Of a stretch of DNA of 28,772 bases, positions 24,068-28,772 are shown in pieces; position 1 is the first letter of the stretch, and each line of letters opens with the position of its first letter. The translations under genes and the position numbers were made by a program. The notes under the pieces are model-generated. The model was not told where the DNA came from, did no database searches, and saw only the letters and a program-made list of their open reading frames with translations. Source of the DNA: CAZPDM01 sp964585305 (lineage in GTDB: Bacteria > Planctomycetota > Uabimicrobiia > Uabimicrobiales > JABWCH01); contig CAZPDM010000058.1 of the NCBI GenBank assembly GCA_964585305.1, positions 1 through 28,772 of the forward strand, written 5' to 3'.

Positions 24068-26705
24068 CTATCCAACTAAACCACGATGTACCAAATCTTG
24101 GACATCAAGGATAAGCCCAACACGCCCGTCTCCTAAAATTGCTGCTCCAGAAACTCCGACCATGTGTTGGAAATCGCTACCTAATGATTTGATGACAACT
24201 TGTTGTTGTCCTAATAGCTCATCTACAAGAAAACAATATCTCTTGTTTTCGTAGGAAACAACAACACCAATTGCTCTTTTAGTTTCTGCACTTTGATTTT
24301 GTAGCAGTTTTTCTAAATCAAAGACAGGCAATGTACTTCCACGCAGGAGCAATAATTTTCCTTGTTTCATTACATTAGAAAGTTGTTCGTCTGTAATCTG
24401 AACAAATTCTTCAATGTTGATAAGTGGAATAATATATCTATTGTCATTTAATCTGATTAACATACCTTCGATAATGGCCAAAGTTAATGGAAGTGTCAAG
24501 CGGAATGTTGTTCCTTGATTGACCTCTGTAAAAATTTCGATACGGCCACGCAATTTCTCAACACTTTTCTTTACAACATCAAGTCCTACACCACGTCCAG
24601 AAACTTCATCGATTACTTCTGCAGTTGTAAAACCTGGCATGAAAATTAACTGATAAATAGCATCATTAGAATATTCTTGGGTAGCTTCTATAAGCCCCTG
24701 GTTAATTCCTTTTTGCAAGATTTTCTCGCGTTGTAATCCTTGTCCATCATCTTTAATTTCGATAACAATATTTCCACCGCGATGGTAGGCATTAAAACTT
24801 ATCTTGCCCTTAGGTTGTTTTCCTTTTTCTTTACGAATATTAGGTTGTTCAATACCATGACCTACTGCATTTCGAACAAGATGAATAAGAGGATTGTACA
24901 TGGCATCAACAATATTACGATCAAGTTCAGTATGTTCACCAGATACAGAAACTTCAATGGATTTATTTTGATTATGAGCAAGATCTCTGACTAATCGTTC
25001 CATAGCTTGGAATGTAGATTGAATTGTTACCATACGCATAGACATCGAAAGTTTTTGTAATTCTCGAGTAATTTTGCGAATAGTATTAAGATTGCGAGTA
25101 GTTTCAGAACGTTTTAGTCCTAAAATATCTGGATCATTTTCCAACATTGATTGCGCAATTACTAATTCTCCAACAGCATCCATTAGCATATCTAAGCGTT
25201 GAGTAGTAATTTTAATTGAATCAATGGAATATGCACTACTTTCCTTTACATCTATTTTAGGTAAAGATTTTTCTGGGACTTTCTCAACAGTTTCCATACG
25301 TTCATAATCTTTATAAGATTCAGTATTACTATTTACAGCAAGTTCGCTCGTTTTAGATTCTATCTCAACCGCTTTTATTTGCCCATCAGACTTAGTANNN
25401 NNNNNNNNNNNNNNNNNNNNNNNNNNNNNNNNNNNNNNNNNNNNNNNNNNNNNNNNNNNNNNNNNNNNNNNNNNNNNNNNNNNNNNNNNNNNNNNNNCCA
25501 TCAGACTTAGTATCATGAACTACTTCTTTTACCATTTCTTCCATCGTCATTTCCATAATTTCAGGAAGAGGTTTCTTTTCTTTAGACGGTTGTTCAGAAA
25601 TTTGTGGTTTGGCCATTTCAGGTTCTCTTGCAACTTTTCCAGTAGAAGTTGCTTTCTTTGCCACACTTTCAATCTGAATGCGCATAGCTTCTAATTTAGC
25701 TACTAAAACTTGAGTTTCAGGAACTTCTAAAAATTCTTTTGTGTCTTGATAGTATTGAATAGATTGCCCATAAGCTTTAAATACATCAATACATTCAAAT
25801 AATGTATGAATCGCTTCATCATTTAATAATGGAACTTTTTCTAGTAAAATTTCTGCTTTATGAGATAATTCTATAATTTTTTGTAATTTAATAATTCCAG
25901 AGATGCCTTTGATTGTATGGAAAACACCAAATAATTCTTGAATACTTTGAGGATTTTGTTCTGCACTTTTATCAATTTCTAATAATATACTTTCTGATTT
26001 TTGGATCAATTCATAAAGTTCATTTAAAAAATCTGCTAAATGTGATGGTGTCAAAGATCCCATTTCAAACTCTGGATAATTTACAAACTTAGGAGTTGCC
26101 TTAGGTTGCGCTATTTTTGTAGGAGGTTGTTGTGTTGGCTCAGGAATAGGTTCGAAAACTTGTGGGGGAGGAGTTGGAGTTTGCGGCGGCGGAGGAATTG
26201 GAATTTGTGGAGGAGGAGTTGGAATTGTTTGTTTGGGTGCTGAAATTGCAGGGGGAGGTGGAGCTATAGGTAAATCAGCAGGAGCAGGTGTTGATGCTTT
26301 GGAAGCATCTTTGACTGGAACTAAAACAACACTCGGCTGCTTTTTGCCAAATAGAATTTCGCTATTTAAACCTAGCCCTCCAGGGATTGGAATATATAGC
26401 GGGCTACCTCCACGAAGAATTTCTCGAACCATACATTGTAGACAAGAAGTGGATTCAATGACACAATCTAGGTTTTTTTCGGGGTCTTTAGCCTCTTGAA
26501 GTACAATAGACATTGCCAAATCTGCTGTTTTTTGGGAGATCTGGGTAATGCCCGGATAATCGCTATTTTCAGTCATTTCAGCAATTTCGACTAATTTATC
26601 ATGAAGCTTGATGACAGTAGCAAGGTCTGCTGTACTAGATTCTACAGCGTCCATTACTAACTCATCTATATGCGTAATGACTTCTTCCCATGAAAAATTA
26701 CTCAT
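24068..26705 (-). CDS. cheA: Chemotaxis histidine kinase CheA, interrupted by a scaffold gap
   Basis: A hybrid of two frames either side of 100 N (25398-25497). If the 15-bp flank overlap is collapsed, the frame is continuous and the protein has 840 residues. From the N-terminus: a helical domain of unknown type (1-100); a proline-rich linker (about 138-200, PPPP runs); an Hpt domain with phospho-acceptor His263 (FHTIKGISG); then, after the gap, the dimerisation helix (RLDMLMDAVGELVIAQSML), the HATPase (N box LVRNAVGHGIE, DDGQGL, GRGVGLDVVK) and a CheW-like regulatory domain at the end. The Asp usual in the N box (NxxDHG) is Gly here. No P2 domain is evident. GGAG, eight bases before the ATG, sets the start. 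No CheW, CheY or receptor gene is near, so it may serve a non-flagellar pathway. Confidence 0.9.
25398..25497. other. 100-N scaffold gap inside cheA
   Basis: Exactly 100 N, a common placeholder for a gap of unknown size. The last 15 bases before it (CCATCAGACTTAGTA, 25383-25397) equal the first 15 after it (25498-25512). Merging them restores one reading frame, so the gap is probably an unmerged contig overlap. Confidence 0.95.
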
Positions 26706-26777
26706 GTCAAAAACTCCTGCATATCATAGTATCAAAAATTGGCCAAGCTGATTGGATGGTTGCCCGCAAGTTAAATA

Positions 26778-26805
26778 ATTCTAAAATATCTAGGATAATT
26801 GTCAA
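26778..26805 (-). promoter_or_regulatory. sigma70-type promoter candidate of cheA
   Basis: On the minus strand a perfect TTGACA (26805-26800) and TAGAAT (26783-26778, five of six) are 16 bases apart, with a leader of about 65 bases. No good -24/-12 site was found, so the neighbouring sigma54 activator probably does not drive cheA through this promoter. Confidence 0.5.
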
Positions 26806-26842
26806 GAGTATTTTAAGTTATTTTTAGAATTAGTTTTTGAAG

Positions 26843-28540
26843 TTATTCAGTTTGCTTGAGTTTATTATATAAAGTTCTTCGTGCTAATCCTAATATTTGA
26901 GCAGCTTTGCTGCGATTTCCCTGAACAGAGTCGATGGTATGTTGAATATAATTTTTTTCAAAACGTTGTAAAGCATCTTTTAATGTAAGACGGTTATAAA
27001 CAGGTGTATACTGTTGCTTTCGTATTTCAGAAGAAATATCTTCTGGAACGATCTTTTCATAGGGTTTTTTTAAGGCTACAATTCTTTGTATTTCATGTTC
27101 TAATTGCCTTACATTCCCTGGCCAATCATAAGATTGTAAAATTGCTAATGCCCCGGGTGAAATATTTTGAATATGTTTAATTTTTGCTTCATTTTGATTT
27201 TTTAAAAAATAATTTGTTAAAAAAGGAATATCTTCTGGTCTTTCATAAAGAGGTGGCAAAAAAATACTAATCACTTTAAGACGGTACCATAAATCTTCTC
27301 GAAATTTTTTTTGCTCCATTGCATTTTTCATATCAGCACACGTTGCAGAGATAAGGCGAATATTGATAGGATGATCTTGATTACTTCCAAGAGGACGAAC
27401 TCTCTTATTTTCTAATACACGCAATAATTTAGCTTGCATTCCTAAAGACATTTCTGCGATTTCATCTAAAAATAGAGTTCCATTTTCAGCCATATCTAAT
27501 AAGCCTTTTCGATTATCTTGTGCACCAGTAAAAGCTCCACGAACATGCCCAAATAGTTCACTTTCTAATAAGCTTTCCGGAATGGCAGCACAATTTTCGG
27601 CGACAAATTGTCCCGTGTTTCTTGAACTATGATCATGAATTGCTCGCGCTAGAAGTCCTTTCCCAGTTCCACTTGGTCCAGTAATTAGTATTGAAACATC
27701 GGAAAGAGCAGCCTGACGGCAAACTGAAAATATTGATTCCATAACAGGAGAAATACTTACTAATTTCCCAAAATGATAAATTCCTGATAAGGTTTGGACT
27801 TCTTTTCGAGTTTGTTCGAAACTTTCTTTTGCTTGTAAAATATGAATATTTTTTTGTTTTTTTGTTAAAGATTCTGCTGTTTGTAAGATTGTGTTTGCCT
27901 CTAAAGATTTTTCTAGCATTTCCCATATTTGGGCATGATGAATTGCTAGAGCAGCTTGGTCGGCAAAACATTGAAAAAAAGAAAGCTGATGATTAAGAAA
28001 AGCATTACTTTTAAAACGATTATCAAGATATAAAACACCTAGAACCTGTTCCCAAATTTTTAAAGGCAAACAAATAACAGAACGCAATTGTAATTCTTGA
28101 ATAGAACTACTTTTATCGAAGCCATCTTCTATCTGAGCATCTGCTGTAATAAAAGGTTTTCCTTTTTCAAAAGCAGATTTTGCTAAGGAATGGCTAATTT
28201 TAAAATTAGCTTCCTGAATTGCCTCCTGATCAAAATTCCGGGCAGCAACGACTTTATTATCTTTCCCTAGCAAAATAAATCCACGCTCTGCGTATGAAAA
28301 AGAAATGGCTTTGTCTAAAATTGTTGACAATAAACGTTCTAAATTTCTTTCAGAGTTAAGAGATTGGTTAAGTTCTATAATTTCTGAGATATATTGAATT
28401 TGCTGTTGAAAATTGGAATAAAATTGAAAATTTCCCTCTTCTTCCCAATTAAGAATCATCTTTTCTACTAACCGTAAATCTTGTCGGTTAGATTTTGCTA
28501 AAAGATTTTCAAATTTTTGGATTAGTGTTTGCTGCGTCAT
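26843..28540 (-). CDS. sigma54-dependent transcriptional activator, GAF-AAA+-Fis
   Basis: A 565-residue enhancer-binding protein. An N-terminal GAF domain (about 60-205) should sense a small ligand or signal. A helical linker (205-250) leads to the AAA+ domain: Walker A GPSGTGKG (288-295), the sigma54-contact loop GAFTGA (335-340), Walker B GTLFLDE (354-360), arginine region FREDLWYRL (413-421) and sensor II WPGNVRQLEH (473-482). The C-terminus (about 520-565, GNRSKAAQILGLARRTLYNKL) is a Fis-type helix-turn-helix. All parts needed to drive sigma54 polymerase are intact. The ligand and target genes cannot be told from sequence; cheA, next on the same strand after 137 bases, has a sigma70-type promoter. 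Confidence 0.93.
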   Translation of the reverse strand: MTQQTLIQKFENLLAKSNRQDLRLVEKMILNWEEEGNFQFYSNFQQQIQYISEIIELNQSLNSERNLERLLSTILDKAISFSYAERGFILLGKDNKVVAARNFDQEAIQEANFKISHSLAKSAFEKGKPFITADAQIEDGFDKSSSIQELQLRSVICLPLKIWEQVLGVLYLDNRFKSNAFLNHQLSFFQCFADQAALAIHHAQIWEMLEKSLEANTILQTAESLTKKQKNIHILQAKESFEQTRKEVQTLSGIYHFGKLVSISPVMESIFSVCRQAALSDVSILITGPSGTGKGLLARAIHDHSSRNTGQFVAENCAAIPESLLESELFGHVRGAFTGAQDNRKGLLDMAENGTLFLDEIAEMSLGMQAKLLRVLENKRVRPLGSNQDHPINIRLISATCADMKNAMEQKKFREDLWYRLKVISIFLPPLYERPEDIPFLTNYFLKNQNEAKIKHIQNISPGALAILQSYDWPGNVRQLEHEIQRIVALKKPYEKIVPEDISSEIRKQQYTPVYNRLTLKDALQRFEKNYIQHTIDSVQGNRSKAAQILGLARRTLYNKLKQTE

Positions 28541-28573
28541 TTTTTTAGCCTATTAAGTTATTTTATATTTTAT

Positions 28574-28609
28574 AATTAAAGGCCGCAATTATGCGGCCTT
28601 TAATTTTTT
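28574..28609. terminator. Terminator after the greA-type gene
   Basis: AATTAAAGGCCGCA (28574-28587) and TGCGGCCTTTAATT (28592-28605) are perfect 14-base arms around a four-base loop, with six T at 28604-28609 on the plus strand. On the minus strand it ends the greA-type gene just past its stop; the matching U-tract there is shorter (AATTATAAAATA), so its strength in that direction is less certain. Confidence 0.75.
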
Positions 28610-28772
28610 AGTCTTCAGAATTTTTTGATTGATAAGCTTCAATACTAATGACTTTATAATCTCCAGCAGGCAGAGAAACATCATCACCAACTTTTTTCTT
28701 ATACAATTTCTTTGCAATTGCACTCATAAAAGAAATAATTTTCTTTTCTGTGTCAACATCCCAAGGACCTAA
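28608..28772 (-). CDS. Transcription elongation factor GreA-type, C-terminal fragment
   Basis: Fifty-four codons and a TAA enter from the right edge. The peptide begins LGPWDVDTEKKIISFMSAI and continues KKKVGDDVSLPAGDYKVISIE, which fits the C-terminal FKBP-like domain of GreA/GreB (usual pattern LGPWD, GKKVGDEV). GreA-type factors bind the RNA polymerase channel and promote cleavage of backtracked RNA. The N-terminal coiled coil lies outside the window, so GreA, GreB or a long planctomycete-type form cannot be told apart. Confidence 0.85.
   Translation of the reverse strand, partial: LGPWDVDTEKKIISFMSAIAKKLYKKKVGDDVSLPAGDYKVISIEAYQSKNSED

Noticed and set aside
26706..26842. sigma54 (-24/-12) promoter before cheA
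   Set aside because: TGGCCA followed by TTGA on the minus strand has the wrong spacing and lacks the GC doublet. A TTGACA-16-TAGAAT promoter explains the region better.

Overview
This window is an AT-rich bacterial chromosome segment with long intergenic leaders and many A/T-flanked hairpin terminators. The S12 sequence (KGVCLQVKTMTPKKPNSALR), a solitary class II HMG-CoA reductase, three-domain NifU with NifS, a PSP1 protein, HEAT and TPR proteins with 'LP.L'-type repeats, and an EF-G with a 'G2-like' domain IV together suggest a member of the Planctomycetota or wider PVC group with unusually low GC. This placement is inferred from remembered family patterns and was not searched.

Layout, left to right. 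(1) 1-540: a possible gene tail running off the left edge, and a MITE-like repeat in one internally deleted copy plus one degraded copy. (2) 540-2417: a YchF-like P-loop ATPase paralog and a PlsC acyltransferase, probably one operon. (3) 2609-6188: a str operon (rpsL-rpsG-fusA) with a good sigma70-type promoter, a leader hairpin, a strongly folded rpsL-rpsG spacer that hides the rpsG Shine-Dalgarno, an S7 with a three-unit octapeptide insertion, an EF-G resembling the EFG2/spdEFG2 type, and a clear terminator. (4) 6243-14664: four exported or membrane-anchored helical-repeat proteins (HEAT, HEAT-like lipoprotein, two paralogous ~1000-residue TPR proteins), interrupted by a second, nearly complete copy of the MITE-like repeat. 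(5) 14769-16236: HMG-CoA reductase behind three TTGACC-N4-GGTCAA palindromes that overlap a promoter. A perfect 24-bp inverted repeat ends this half and separates it from the convergent, minus-strand half.

Minus strand, in transcription order: a partial greA-type gene at the right edge; a GAF/sigma54-AAA+/Fis regulator; a chemotaxis kinase CheA carrying a 100-N scaffold gap whose flanks overlap by 15 bp; a nifU-nifS-PSP1 operon with overlapping genes; a TamB-like giant envelope protein with a small membrane-anchored companion.

Functionally the window combines translation (str operon), Fe-S cluster assembly coupled to a cysteine-rich PSP1 protein, cell-envelope biogenesis (PlsC, TamB, TPR/HEAT proteins), isoprenoid precursor supply (HMGR) and sensory regulation (CheA, sigma54 activator). 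I saw no CRISPR array, rRNA, tRNA, prophage or complete insertion sequence. The strongest leads are the mvaA operator cluster, the TIR-bounded repeat, the str-operon peculiarities (folded spacers, S12 His88, S7 repeat insert, EFG2-like factor) and the nifU-nifS-PSP1 linkage.
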